A stretch of 53,722 nt of DNA from a virus: IMG/VR virus record IMGVR_UViG_3300033148_003280, positions 1-53,722 of that record; one strand, written 5' to 3'. The translations under genes were made by a program, and so were the position numbers. This document shows, in pieces, positions 33,579-41,467 of the stretch (within the stretch, counting starts at the first letter, position 1; every line of letters starts with the position of its first letter). The notes below the pieces were generated by a model, which had not been told where the DNA came from, ran no database searches, and worked only from the letters and a program-made list of their open reading frames with translations.

Positions 33579-35924
33579 TTATGCCGCCTCTTTAAGTATT
33601 GGCTTCCATCGCCCGAATCCCTCCATGGATTTGACCTTTGGTGTCCCCGCCGCATTACCGTCCCACTCATCTTCAAACACCGGGATTAAATCACTCCGGC
33701 ACATGTAATGCAGTGGCGGGACAATATCCATTTTCTCAACGTCATCTGATCGATATATTTGACCATTGCGGGATGCGCATATGTCAGTCGTGCGGTCATC
33801 AAGAACGGCCATGAATTCCATCGCCGGGATCGCGGCCTTACCGTGATCGGTTCGCGCCGCTTCCATATTGCCCGATACAAACGATGTCGATACATTTGTC
33901 CTGAATATGTTTTCGGCATGCGCGTCGCTTATGACGACTTCCCTGACGGTCTTCTGGAATTGCTTTATCGTGGAGCCTTCTTCGAGCGCCTTTTCAAGTG
34001 CGGGTTTAAGGGTATTCGCAATAGCATCCTCTGACATCCGCGCCGCCGTCAATGCCTGCCGACGAGACCACGCATCAAGTTTCTCAAACTCTTTATCAGT
34101 AAGTATTCCCTTTTCCTTGAAATGCTTAATAGCATCAGCGGCCTTCATGGGTTTCCAGCGTGCCAGCTTTTCAACTCGCGGGTCATGCTCTGCTTCAATG
34201 CTATTCTTGCGCTTATACTTCGGTAGTCCAAATACGATGAACATGCCGTTGAGTAGCCCCCATAAATCCGTGTCATGCATGGTCGCTTTGAATTTCCTTA
34301 CATCGAGACTGAAGTTATCGATGTCGTCAAGAGCCTTTTCAATGCTACCGTTTTTCAATAGCCAGATATCTATTTGATCCGCGAATTCATCATATGACGG
34401 CTTCCCTGCCGTGTACGACGCATCCGATATCTTTTTCTGCGTGTATTTAAATGCTTCGGCGCGCTTGTCTAATCTCGCAGCGGATTCAAGCGATACTTTG
34501 CGCATCACCATTTCATCCCCGATATCGCCGCCTTCCTCCGGCTCCAACTCTTCATCTTCTTCTGCCCCGATATCAGGGGTACCCGCCATACCGCCGCCGA
34601 TAATAGGCTGAATCGTTTCGGCGCCTTCCTCGGCCAACGGTAAATCAAGTAAGCTCGCGGCGTCCTCAATAGATACCGGGATACCCAATTCAGCAGCGGC
34701 CCTCAGTTTATTTATCGTAACCTGATCGTCTTTGGCTGCCTCGTAATGCTGCTTGAACTTCGGCATTTCTTTAACATCGGGGAAGTTCAATTCAACAATA
34801 AATCGAATGAGTGTTTTATTCAATGCCGCAGCAAGCGCCTTACTATCTGACTCATTACGTTCCTGCAATCGCCTTTCGTGAACCTCGCCTAATGCGCGCG
34901 TCCCACTTTCGGAAGTACCGGATGATAGGGTTGCTCCCAGCAACCGGTAAGTCATCTCGGCATTGCAACGCCGGATCAGGACATCGCCGAAGTTGGGATC
35001 GATCTTGATTTCGGGGAATTCTATCTCGTGGTTTTTGCTGATGACAGCATACTTTGATTTGAGCAGTATCTTGGCTGTTTCCTCTAACCCATCCTGGTCA
35101 GTTTGGTTCGTGCCTTCGTCGTACTTTATTATGACGGTGCCGACAGCGCCGCGTTCTTCGGCTCTCATCCATTGCTCGAAGCCGTGATGCTTGAACCACC
35201 AGACCCAATAGACGGACCGCAACAGGCTCATGCCGTATGGGTTCTGATAACGTGGGCGGAAAGCGTAATGGATGAATTTATAGTCCGGCATCACTTCGCC
35301 CTCATTGCTACTCGATGCACCCACGAATACGAGGTTGCGGTCTGCATCAAACCTGAACCAGTCGGGCGGCTTACTTAAAATGCGATCCGGGACGATCATT
35401 TGCTTGCCGTCGATCTCATCGTCTTTCCAGATGATCTCGCTAATTGCATAACCGTTGCGGCAAGCGGATAGAAGCTCTGATAAGTCCTCGTCAAAGTTAC
35501 TGAGTCCAAGTAGCGCGGTCTTCACATATGCGGCAATCTCAATGTCAATCTCTTCATCACTTGCGGGAATGATATCCCAGGGAAGTCGTGCGACTGAATC
35601 AATGCGGGTCTCTATGATACCGGCAAGCACCGCATCGGAGTCGGCCATCTCATCATAAAATGAGAATCGGGACTTGCCCTTGGCACGGATTATCTTATCG
35701 CTGGACCTGTACGGATCGCCGCCGAACATTGTTGAGAATGTATTTCGCGCCTTGGATATCTCATCCCTGAGTCCCGATATATTATAGTTAGACTTGGGTC
35801 GAACATCGTCCTTTGCGAGACGCCCCCCGATGCCGGGGAATATGGTGGTAGCGGCTTTTACTAACCGAGCCTTGAGTGGTTCGGGTCGATGCCGTCTTGA
35901 TCTATTTCGTTTACGCTTAGCCAT
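33579..35924 (-). CDS. Portal-MuF fusion protein
   Basis: 781 residues. The first ~450 residues are portal of Mu gp29/DUF935 type (SFYDEMADSDAVLAGIIETR, SVARLPWDIIPAS, LSKPPDWFRFDADRNLVFVG, KFIHYAFRPRYQNPYG, GTRALGEVHERRLQER). The C-terminal ~170 residues look like the Mu F minor head protein: IFRTNVSTSFVSGNMEAART, VLDDRTTDICASRNGQIY, IVPPLHYMCRSDLIPVF. In Mu these are separate genes, so this is a fusion. It forms the DNA entry ring and joins to capsid assembly. An acidic linker lies between them. Confidence 0.88.
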   Translation of the reverse strand: MAKRKRNRSRRHRPEPLKARLVKAATTIFPGIGGRLAKDDVRPKSNYNISGLRDEISKARNTFSTMFGGDPYRSSDKIIRAKGKSRFSFYDEMADSDAVLAGIIETRIDSVARLPWDIIPASDEEIDIEIAAYVKTALLGLSNFDEDLSELLSACRNGYAISEIIWKDDEIDGKQMIVPDRILSKPPDWFRFDADRNLVFVGASSSNEGEVMPDYKFIHYAFRPRYQNPYGMSLLRSVYWVWWFKHHGFEQWMRAEERGAVGTVIIKYDEGTNQTDQDGLEETAKILLKSKYAVISKNHEIEFPEIKIDPNFGDVLIRRCNAEMTYRLLGATLSSGTSESGTRALGEVHERRLQERNESDSKALAAALNKTLIRFIVELNFPDVKEMPKFKQHYEAAKDDQVTINKLRAAAELGIPVSIEDAASLLDLPLAEEGAETIQPIIGGGMAGTPDIGAEEDEELEPEEGGDIGDEMVMRKVSLESAARLDKRAEAFKYTQKKISDASYTAGKPSYDEFADQIDIWLLKNGSIEKALDDIDNFSLDVRKFKATMHDTDLWGLLNGMFIVFGLPKYKRKNSIEAEHDPRVEKLARWKPMKAADAIKHFKEKGILTDKEFEKLDAWSRRQALTAARMSEDAIANTLKPALEKALEEGSTIKQFQKTVREVVISDAHAENIFRTNVSTSFVSGNMEAARTDHGKAAIPAMEFMAVLDDRTTDICASRNGQIYRSDDVEKMDIVPPLHYMCRSDLIPVFEDEWDGNAAGTPKVKSMEGFGRWKPILKEAA

Positions 35925-37453
35925 TAATACCCTTCGAGTACCGTCTCAATATCTCTTACCGGACCGACGCGAGTTTCTTGATGCTGTGCTTTTCGATTGC
36001 CCTTGATGAAATAACGTAAGCAGTCCGGGAAATGGTCATTGAGCTTTTTGGGATTCTCGTTTGCTCCCTTGCCCTCTTGAATATCGGGGTAACTGTATGC
36101 AAGCATCTCCCATATGCCGACCTTACAACTGGGATCCATTAGTAACCCGGTAGTACCATCGGCTCGCACACTGAGATATTCATGGACTTCACGTATCCCG
36201 ATCTGCACATCATCTTTATCAAAACTGATTATCGGGAAATTCTGCCCGAACCCACGGCAGAAGTCACGCGGCGCAGCAGGATCAGCAGGGTCTGATATTA
36301 TCGCGCCCCATATCCACGGCACGTTGTGCCGCGTCCGCATAGCCTGTCCGACTTCGTAAGGCGTGCGTTCGCTGAATCTGTTCTCGCGTAATACCATAAC
36401 GCGATCCATTGAGGTCATCTGCATATCGTAGACGGCATATGAACCGCGCTCACCTTTTGGATCAGACCTCCAACCTGGGTCCATAACGAGAATGACGGGG
36501 CTTCCCTTGTCGGCTTCCAGCGGTACGCGGGATGCGTGAATATCCTCGCTGAATTCCTTGTAGACCGCGCCTGTTCGCTGTGGGCGATTGCAAAGAAATT
36601 GAGCATCCCATGTCTCGTCATCAACCTTCGCTGATTTATTCCTGAAGTCCTCAATAGGGTAGAAGCCCTTTGTCTTACGCGCCCGGCCCTGACATCGATC
36701 ACGGGTCAGCTTCGCACAATTATCGCAACTATCAGTAGCCGGGCAAGTTTCGAGTACGTCCCAGATGCACCATTTATAGACGCGGATACCTGTTTCTCGC
36801 GCCCACTGCAGAACGCGCTGGAACGGCCCATACGCCTTGTCACGGGTCGATGTGTATATATCGAGGGCATGATTGCCGCCACTCGTATGACTCATCCCCT
36901 GGAACTTCTCAATGACACCGGCGCGTTCCAGGGTCTCTACCTCATCAAGAAATGCCCAATGCGGATGCGGCCCTGATACCGCCGCCAATGTCGCGGAATA
37001 TATAGCGAGGCTTGAACCATCAACCGTCTCGGCATTACCTCTGAGTACCGATGCGAATTGATCGGCGATTGATGGTAGCTGGGCAAAATCTGTGAAGTAT
37101 TCATAGCACTTATCGGCCTGATAAACAACCGAACCATAGTGGGCGATCTCAAGTTCATCTCTCAGTATCATCCCGGCATTTTCAAGCAATGCACAATCTA
37201 TCGTTTTACCGCCGCCGCGATTGCCGAGTACGACCGCCGCCGCGAGTGGGCAACGACCAAAAAACGCATCGGCTACGAAATCGAACGGCGCATCGTGCTC
37301 CGGGCAAAACGATTCACGCGGAATGTCATAGCCGTAAACAAGCCAGATGAAATTATGCAGGTCGTCATCGTCAAAAGTCCCGGCGCGATAACGCTTTCGG
37401 AACTCCTCGATATATATCTTGGTCTCGCTACTTTTTATCGCTGTTGCTTGCAT
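35924..37453 (-). CDS. terL: Terminase large subunit
   Basis: 509 residues. Walker A is GNRGGGKT (77-84), Walker B is WAFLDEVE (D170, E171), and MDPGWRSD (D325) begins the nuclease domain. A Cys cluster (C237, C243, C246, C254) in CPATDSCDNCAKLTRDRC may bind zinc, which is unusual but known in some terminases. SDPADPAAPRDF and LLMDPSCK follow. It powers packaging and cuts the concatemer. Its last Met-Gln start overlaps the small terminase end by 26 bases. Confidence 0.93.
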   Translation of the reverse strand: MQATAIKSSETKIYIEEFRKRYRAGTFDDDDLHNFIWLVYGYDIPRESFCPEHDAPFDFVADAFFGRCPLAAAVVLGNRGGGKTIDCALLENAGMILRDELEIAHYGSVVYQADKCYEYFTDFAQLPSIADQFASVLRGNAETVDGSSLAIYSATLAAVSGPHPHWAFLDEVETLERAGVIEKFQGMSHTSGGNHALDIYTSTRDKAYGPFQRVLQWARETGIRVYKWCIWDVLETCPATDSCDNCAKLTRDRCQGRARKTKGFYPIEDFRNKSAKVDDETWDAQFLCNRPQRTGAVYKEFSEDIHASRVPLEADKGSPVILVMDPGWRSDPKGERGSYAVYDMQMTSMDRVMVLRENRFSERTPYEVGQAMRTRHNVPWIWGAIISDPADPAAPRDFCRGFGQNFPIISFDKDDVQIGIREVHEYLSVRADGTTGLLMDPSCKVGIWEMLAYSYPDIQEGKGANENPKKLNDHFPDCLRYFIKGNRKAQHQETRVGPVRDIETVLEGY

Positions 37454-37973
37454 GTTTCTTTTTCAGCTTCTCGAAAAACCTGTTGCTCAATTTCTTGTCG
37501 CTCATTAGAAGCCGGATCACTTCAACTGTTGATGCGCCAACCTCGTGTATCTCGTGGACTTCACCTGAGTGCTCCAGCTTGACTATCTCTCCAGGATCGA
37601 CGCCCTCCATTTTGCAAAGTAACTCAACTGCTCTGACTGCCGGGCCGTACTGCTTATCATTCAGCGACCTCATAAATGTTTCCCGGACTCGTTCCTTTGC
37701 TTCGCGCTTTTTGACCGGGCGATCCTCTGCTTCTTCGTCTTCCCACTTCTTATAGACCGCCTTGATGTATCTCTCAGCCGTTGTCCGGCACACAGTGTAT
37801 TTGTCTATAATGGCCCTGACTGTCTGTCTATAGCGTAACCCCGAACCTATCAGGGATTCGACAAACTCATGGCGCTCTTCCATCTCATACTTGTTTTTCG
37901 CGCCGTTGTGAGATATGGCCTTCCGCTTGACGGTCGGCTTCACCTTCTTCGGTTTTGGCTTTTGTCGCACCAT
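37428..37973 (-). CDS. Terminase small subunit-like DNA-binding protein
   Basis: 181 residues. Basic N-terminus, then a helix-turn-helix-like region (RYRQTVRAIIDKYTVCRTTA ERYIK, about 48-70) and a second helical half (AVRAVELLCKMEGVDPGE), typical of terminase small subunits. It is immediately upstream of the large subunit and overlaps it. It should recognise the packaging site. The start has no strong ribosome binding site. Confidence 0.75.
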   Translation of the reverse strand: MVRQKPKPKKVKPTVKRKAISHNGAKNKYEMEERHEFVESLIGSGLRYRQTVRAIIDKYTVCRTTAERYIKAVYKKWEDEEAEDRPVKKREAKERVRETFMRSLNDKQYGPAVRAVELLCKMEGVDPGEIVKLEHSGEVHEIHEVGASTVEVIRLLMSDKKLSNRFFEKLKKKHASNSDKK

Positions 37974-38082
37974 GCCACTTAGTTACCTTACAAATACAAT
38001 CCGCTGTTCTACGGTCACACACGGGGCAATACCTGATTATTTTGCCCACGTATCGAGACCCTGATGCACATGCTTTCCCCAT
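37885..38082 (-). CDS. Small zinc-binding hypothetical protein
   Basis: 65 residues beginning MGKACASGSRYVGKIIRYCP with CPVCDRRTADCICK, a zinc-ribbon-like cluster. AGGT precedes the ATG. It overlaps the terminase small subunit by 89 bases in another frame, which lowers confidence, but it would otherwise leave a 230-base gap. Function unknown. Confidence 0.45.
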   Translation of the reverse strand: MGKACASGSRYVGKIIRYCPVCDRRTADCICKVTKWHGATKAKTEEGEADRQAEGHISQRREKQV

Positions 38083-38208
38083 TATCTACCTCATACTGAT
38101 TGTTCAATATAACTATAATCATAATAATTTACTTCTTAATACTTACATCTTATTCCTACTCTTACTCTTAAGACTTACTCTTATATAATTTATATTCTAT
38201 ATATGCGG
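38083..38208. other. AT-rich spacer between methylase and terminase genes
   Basis: 126 bases with only A/T-rich direct repeats such as TTAAGAGTAAG and no gene. Candidate minus-strand promoter elements lie at its right edge. Confidence 0.55.
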
Positions 38209-38217
38209 TCATTTCAA
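38189..38217 (-). promoter_or_regulatory. Candidate terminase promoter
   Basis: TTGAAA (38217-38212), 17 bases, TATAAA (38194-38189) on the minus strand. AT-rich context raises the chance of a false match. Confidence 0.35.
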
Positions 38218-39390
38218 TTTACTCGCCTTTTGACCGGCGAAATCTTCCCAGCGCTTGATAATGACATCACAGTATTTCGGTTCGATCTCAATTGCTCGAC
38301 ATACCCGTTCGGTTTGCTCCGCTGCTATCACCTGTGAACCGGAACCAGCAAACGGCTCGTAGATTATTTCGTCTGGCTTCGTATGATTCATTATCGGGCG
38401 GGTGAATAGCTCGACCGGCTTCTGTGTGGGGTGTTCGCCTTTCCCTTCCCTTCCAACTTCCCATACCGAGGTCTGCGTCTTATCCCCATACCAAGGCGGT
38501 TGATTCCCCCGCTGCCAACCGTAGAAACATAGTTCGTGTTTCCAGTGATACATGCCACTACGAGTTAGCACAAGGCTCGGCTTCACCCAAATAATCTGCC
38601 TGTGAATTAGGATGTCAGCAGCAGCAGCAGCAGCAGCAGCAGCAAAAAACGTGCCTTGCGTCAACATCGGATGCCATAAATAAAAAGCGGTGTTGATTTT
38701 AAGATGCGGGACAGCGACCCGGATCGCAGACTCAAGAAATGCTTGCAGTTCTTTGCCATCTACCAAATCATCGTTTTTGATATCTTTATGCTTCGAATCT
38801 TTCAAGTTGACGTAATCAATCCCATAAGGTGGGTCTGTATTCATCAGGGCGGCCTTCTCCCCCTCCATCAACCGCTCAACATCCTCGGCCTTTGTGCTAT
38901 CCCCGCACATTACTCGATGCTTGCCGAGTTGCCATATCTCCCCGGTCTTAACTGTTGCCGGGGCTGATTCGGGAACAGCGTCCGGATCGGTGTTGCCGTC
39001 CTTCGGATCGGGCTTATACAACTCATCCAGATTCAACGCCTCAAACGCATCCGGGATATCCAGCTTGAACCCCTCAAGAATATTCTGTAAGTCGGGTAAG
39101 AATTCACCCGCGATATGCGGATTGTTTAATGTGACGTTGAGCGCCCGTTCCTCTGATTCGTCAATGTCTATGATGACGGCATCCGTCTTGACTTCCCCTA
39201 ATTCCAGGAGCACCCTCAATCGCTGATGCCCTCCGACAATATTACCGGTACGCTCATTCACGATAATGGGTTCGACAATGCCCCAGCGTTTGATGCTGGC
39301 TTTCAGTCCCGCCATCGCCTTATCGCTGATCGTACGCGGGTTATAATCAGCGGGTTTCATTCCAGCGACATATCGTTCTTCAATGCGCAT
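38209..39390 (-). CDS. ParB-domain DNA methyltransferase
   Basis: 393 residues. Residues 8-60 form a ParB-like nuclease fold (PADYNPRTISDKAMAGLKAS, GNIVGGHQRLRVL). The second half is a beta-class DNA methylase: MNTDPPYGIDYVN (D186) and YEPFAGSGSQVIAAEQT. Such ParB-methylase fusions are common beside phage terminases. The start at MRIEERY is preferred because a separate Gly-rich ORF ends 4 bases upstream; the in-frame extension to 39552 starts with TTG. Contains a CAG9 microsatellite (poly-Ala). Likely methylates adenine. Confidence 0.9.
   Translation of the reverse strand: MRIEERYVAGMKPADYNPRTISDKAMAGLKASIKRWGIVEPIIVNERTGNIVGGHQRLRVLLELGEVKTDAVIIDIDESEERALNVTLNNPHIAGEFLPDLQNILEGFKLDIPDAFEALNLDELYKPDPKDGNTDPDAVPESAPATVKTGEIWQLGKHRVMCGDSTKAEDVERLMEGEKAALMNTDPPYGIDYVNLKDSKHKDIKNDDLVDGKELQAFLESAIRVAVPHLKINTAFYLWHPMLTQGTFFAAAAAAAAADILIHRQIIWVKPSLVLTRSGMYHWKHELCFYGWQRGNQPPWYGDKTQTSVWEVGREGKGEHPTQKPVELFTRPIMNHTKPDEIIYEPFAGSGSQVIAAEQTERVCRAIEIEPKYCDVIIKRWEDFAGQKASKLK
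38616..38642. repeat. CAG x9 microsatellite encoding a poly-Ala tract
   Basis: Nine uninterrupted CAG units on the plus strand encode Ala codons on the minus strand (FFAAAAAAAAA) inside the methylase. A change in copy number keeps the frame. Confidence 0.9.
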
Positions 39391-39394
39391 GTGT

Positions 39395-39547
39395 TTACCT
39401 ACCGCGTCCGCTGCCCCTTCCGCCGCCATCGCCGTAACCGGGCCCCTTCCCGCTACCGCAAGGCTGATCATTCCCATTCCCTCTCCCGCCGCCATCAATC
39501 CCCTTGCCCTTGCCCCTGCCGTCCTCTGGGTGACTTCCTGTTGCCAT
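39395..39547 (-). CDS. 50-residue Gly-rich protein
   Basis: ATG at 39547 has AGGAG 6 bases upstream; TAA at 39395-39397. The peptide MATGSHPEDGRGKGKGIDGG ... GRGSGRGR is about half Gly with Arg/Lys and no regular secondary structure. The longer methylase frame (TTG 39552) runs through the same bases in another frame. The RBS favours this ORF, but the GC-rich composition could create it by chance. It may be the first late gene. Confidence 0.4.
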   Translation of the reverse strand: MATGSHPEDGRGKGKGIDGGGRGNGNDQPCGSGKGPGYGDGGGRGSGRGR

Positions 39548-39595
39548 TTCAATCTCCTATGGTTTAGTTTTTTACTTTGATCTCCATTTCATTCC

Positions 39596-39625
39596 GGGGC
39601 CGAGCAGGTGGCCCCACCCGGCCCC
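39596..39625 (-). other. Hairpin in the late leader
   Basis: GGGGCCG (39596-39602) pairs with CGGCCCC (39619-39625) across a 16-base loop. No U-run follows on the minus strand. It lies between the terminator at 39654 and the Gly-rich ORF. Confidence 0.5.
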
Positions 39626-39653
39626 GCTTGCACATTCAGACAGGAGGTTACGG

Positions 39654-39707
39654 AATAAAAATAGGCATCTCAAATGGGTCAGATTACCGACCGATCCGAG
39701 ATGCCTA
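39654..39707 (-). terminator. Strong leftward terminator upstream of the late block
   Basis: TAGGCATCTC (39662-39671) and GAGATGCCTA (39698-39707) are a perfect 10-bp inverted repeat; an inner GGTC/GACC pair extends it. On the minus strand the stem runs into TATTTTTATT. It sits between a promoter and the late genes. Confidence 0.85.
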
Positions 39708-39890
39708 CATGGGTCTTCAAGCTACCGTGCAACTATAAATATTGCAACTGGCTATCGTCTATAAAATGTGCATTAATCATCTTCAGGTACTACGATATCG
39801 GATGATTTGCAATAAAAATGCTGGGGCCATAATTCCTCATTGATGACCTTCGCGCAGATCTCGTCTATCTCCCGAATCAATTCATCCATC
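39655..39890 (-). ncRNA. Candidate short leader transcript (6S-like)
   Basis: Bounded by a promoter (TTGACA-17-TATATC) starting near 39890 and a strong terminator ending near 39655, about 235 bases. A 38-residue ORF (39773-39889, MDELIREIDEICAKV...) would begin at the first base and has no ribosome binding site, so the unit is treated as non-coding or leader. Its place in front of the late genes copies lambda pR'-6S-tR'. Confidence 0.45.
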
Positions 39891-39896
39891 AATCTG

Positions 39897-39925
39897 GATA
39901 TACCACGAATCTTTTCTATTGTCAA
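39897..39925 (-). promoter_or_regulatory. Leftward promoter upstream of the late block
   Basis: Exact TTGACA (39925-39920), 17 bases, TATATC (39902-39897). Probably makes the short leader transcript and, when antiterminated, the late genes. Confidence 0.75.
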
Positions 39926-39933
39926 ACAGGAGA

Positions 39934-39952
39934 CCCCCGAAAGTTTCGGGGG
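39934..39952 (-). terminator. Palindromic hairpin before the late promoter
   Basis: CCCCCGAAA and TTTCGGGGG are perfect arms around one G. On the minus strand TCTCCTGTTTG follows. Likely ends transcripts from the right. Confidence 0.55.
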
Positions 39953-40064
39953 TAATGGTTGATATTGCCTGTAAGATCGGGCGGTTTTCAGTATCGCGGC
40001 TCTCCGTATGCCACTCCGACACACAGGTCGTAGCCACCCTACTCACCGCCCTGAATCAGCTGAT

Positions 40065-40070
40065 ATTATA
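40065..40070 (-). promoter_or_regulatory. Possible extended -10 promoter
   Basis: TGGTATAAT on the minus strand (TATAAT at 40070-40065) with no good -35. It follows a hairpin terminator. Confidence 0.3.
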
Positions 40071-40077
40071 CCACGAG

Positions 40078-40100
40078 AAACCCCCGTTCGACCACGGGGG
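40078..40100 (-). terminator. Leftward hairpin terminator
   Basis: CCCCCGT (40081-40087) pairs with ACGGGGG (40094-40100), loop TCGACC, followed on the minus strand by TTTCTCG. Ends the early leftward genes. Confidence 0.6.
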
Positions 40101-40124
40101 CAACCATATGGTTAGACGAAAATA

Positions 40125-40382
40125 CTATCGGGAGTAATACCTTAAGCGCATCTTAATGGCACCGTGCTGCCTGATGAAATCAATCACACGCTGGGCGTCC
40201 TTTATTGTCTCTTCATCAGTGGCGGCTGCAGCAATACCTTCAAAGAATGGGATGTCATCATGATCCATCATACTCCAACCCGAATCTTCAGCCGAGAGAT
40301 ATTTTTTCTCCACTGCTAACTTGAGGCCATGGCCCAATGAACCACCAATGATGGGAACTCGATAAACTAATTTTGCACTCAT
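40125..40382 (-). CDS. Small hypothetical protein
   Basis: 85 residues starting MSAKLVYRVPIIGGSLGHGL after GAGGAGGAA. The longer frame to 40442 is not used. Contains SMMDHDDIPFFEG and a C-terminal helix with basic end (RLRYYSR). No family recognised. Confidence 0.6.
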   Translation of the reverse strand: MSAKLVYRVPIIGGSLGHGLKLAVEKKYLSAEDSGWSMMDHDDIPFFEGIAAAATDEETIKDAQRVIDFIRQHGAIKMRLRYYSR

Positions 40383-40411
40383 CATTTCCTCCTCATAATT
40401 AATCGAAAATA

Positions 40412-40498
40412 CTATCGAGCTAACCACGCATCTATGTTCCAAGCGACATAGATTATAATTATTGCCATTGCGATAGATACTATAATTTGCAGTTTCAT
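40412..40498 (-). CDS. 28-residue membrane peptide
   Basis: MKLQIIVSIAMAIIIIYVAW then NIDAWLAR, one transmembrane helix. AGGTGAA precedes the ATG pair. Tiny single-pass proteins of this kind are frequent in phage early regions, often anti-host or holin-like. Size makes this uncertain. Confidence 0.5.
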   Translation of the reverse strand: MKLQIIVSIAMAIIIIYVAWNIDAWLAR

Positions 40499-40502
40499 CA
40501 TT

Positions 40503-40925
40503 TCACCTACTCAAAAAGAATTCCTTGCACCACGGCAAGTAAGTTTTGATCCGGTACGCTAACGATGACCGGTACTTGACCTCTGCCTCTAATGCTTTAA
40601 CCAAATCATCCGGCATGGCTCTTGCGATCACATAACACGCATCCATGACCTGTTTTGTGGTTCTGCCGCATCTGCTAAATCCCCGGATCGTATTCTCGCT
40701 CATCATCTCCTCATCGTGATTGAGCGGAAATTGAACCGGCTTATCGGGTGGCGTTGATTCAACTATAATGCCCTTACGGATAAGGCCGCCAAATATTTTA
40801 TTGAAGCGATCCCTGTCAAATACCGTCCCCGATTCGTTCGTTTTGCATCCCTCGGTTTTGCCAGGCTCAGGCACCCCCCGCGACTTAGCTTCATCGGACG
40901 CCCTCATCAAATCGTTAAACATCAT
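40503..40925 (-). CDS. Hypothetical protein with possible internal start
   Basis: 140 residues from MMFNDLMRASDEAKSRG; GGAGG lies 6 bases before the first ATG. A second AGGAG-ATGATG (MSENTIRGFSRCGRTTKQ) occurs near residue 74 and could make a shorter product. Contains GLIRKGIIVESTPPD, a wHTH-like turn. The start overlaps the previous stop as ATGATG. No family recognised. Confidence 0.6.
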   Translation of the reverse strand: MMFNDLMRASDEAKSRGVPEPGKTEGCKTNESGTVFDRDRFNKIFGGLIRKGIIVESTPPDKPVQFPLNHDEEMMSENTIRGFSRCGRTTKQVMDACYVIARAMPDDLVKALEAEVKYRSSLAYRIKTYLPWCKEFFLSR

Positions 40926-41026
40926 CTTCCACCTCCACAAGTTTGAATATGCCTTCGTGCATCGTCAATAAATTCCCACCCCAGTTTTTCACACCGCGCC
41001 TCAATCTTCTTCAAGCAATCTTTCAT
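40922..41026 (-). CDS. 34-residue hypothetical peptide
   Basis: ATG at 41026 follows GGAGGAGTGCGAAG; the TGA overlaps the next ATG. The peptide is MKDCLKKIEARCEKLGWEFI ... RHIQTCGGGR, helical with three Cys. It also overlaps the preceding gene. No family recognised. Confidence 0.5.
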   Translation of the reverse strand: MKDCLKKIEARCEKLGWEFIDDARRHIQTCGGGR

Positions 41027-41252
41027 CTTCGCACTCCTCCAATTCCTTAATGAGTAAATTGTTGAAACTCACAAGGCTATCAATTAGCATGTTCGCTTTA
41101 TCGAGTTCGGCAGCGAGTGGGTTTATGGGAACAGTCCCTGCAGGTGTAACCAATCTCGGCTGACGCAACATCGGGATGAGAAATAAGTAGCATAAGAAAC
41201 ACACGGCAATCGCAATCACGATTATTTTCTGCCAATCTTTTTTATCCGTCAT
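41001..41252 (-). CDS. Small membrane protein with coiled coil
   Basis: 83 residues starting MTDKKDWQKIIVIAIAVCFL after AGGAGGAAGAGC. One transmembrane segment at about 9-28, then a Pro/Val region and a Glu-rich helix. Possibly a spanin-like or anti-superinfection membrane protein. Function unknown. Confidence 0.6.
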   Translation of the reverse strand: MTDKKDWQKIIVIAIAVCFLCYLFLIPMLRQPRLVTPAGTVPINPLAAELDKANMLIDSLVSFNNLLIKELEECEDERLLEED

Positions 41253-41266
41253 GCTCTTCCTCCTGC

Positions 41267-41467
41267 TCAATTCTCCGAATAATAGTACGAACTCCACGGC
41301 CAAAAACGCGCGACGAACCCAACGACGACCCGCATAAAATACCATTTCCGCATCCGCCTGATACCGCCATATGGTTTCTGATCGCTATTCATTTCGACTT
41401 CGACATTCTCAACATCGAATCCCTTGCCGCCGATATAGAGTTTCGCTTTACCTATTTTCATCTTCAT
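41267..41467 (-). CDS. Small hypothetical protein
   Basis: 66 residues, MKMKIGKAKLYIGGKGFDVE onward, with a basic aromatic end (WYFMRVVVGFVARFWPWSSY). A GGAGGAGGGG site is in front of closely spaced ATGs; 41467 is chosen by spacing. Overlaps the upstream gene end by 20 bases. No family recognised. Confidence 0.55.
   Translation of the reverse strand: MKMKIGKAKLYIGGKGFDVENVEVEMNSDQKPYGGIRRMRKWYFMRVVVGFVARFWPWSSYYYSEN

Larger units (their letters stand above)
39953..40124. other. Non-coding control stretch
   Basis: No supported gene. Contains an extended -10 element, a hairpin terminator and a 14-base repeat (CGAAAATACTATCG near 40117 and 40403). It may be a second short regulatory transcript. 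Confidence 0.5.

Noticed and set aside
39773-40024. 83-residue ORF in the late control region
   Set aside because: It runs through a terminator hairpin and the late promoter; only the last 38 residues could be a leaderless peptide, with no ribosome binding site.
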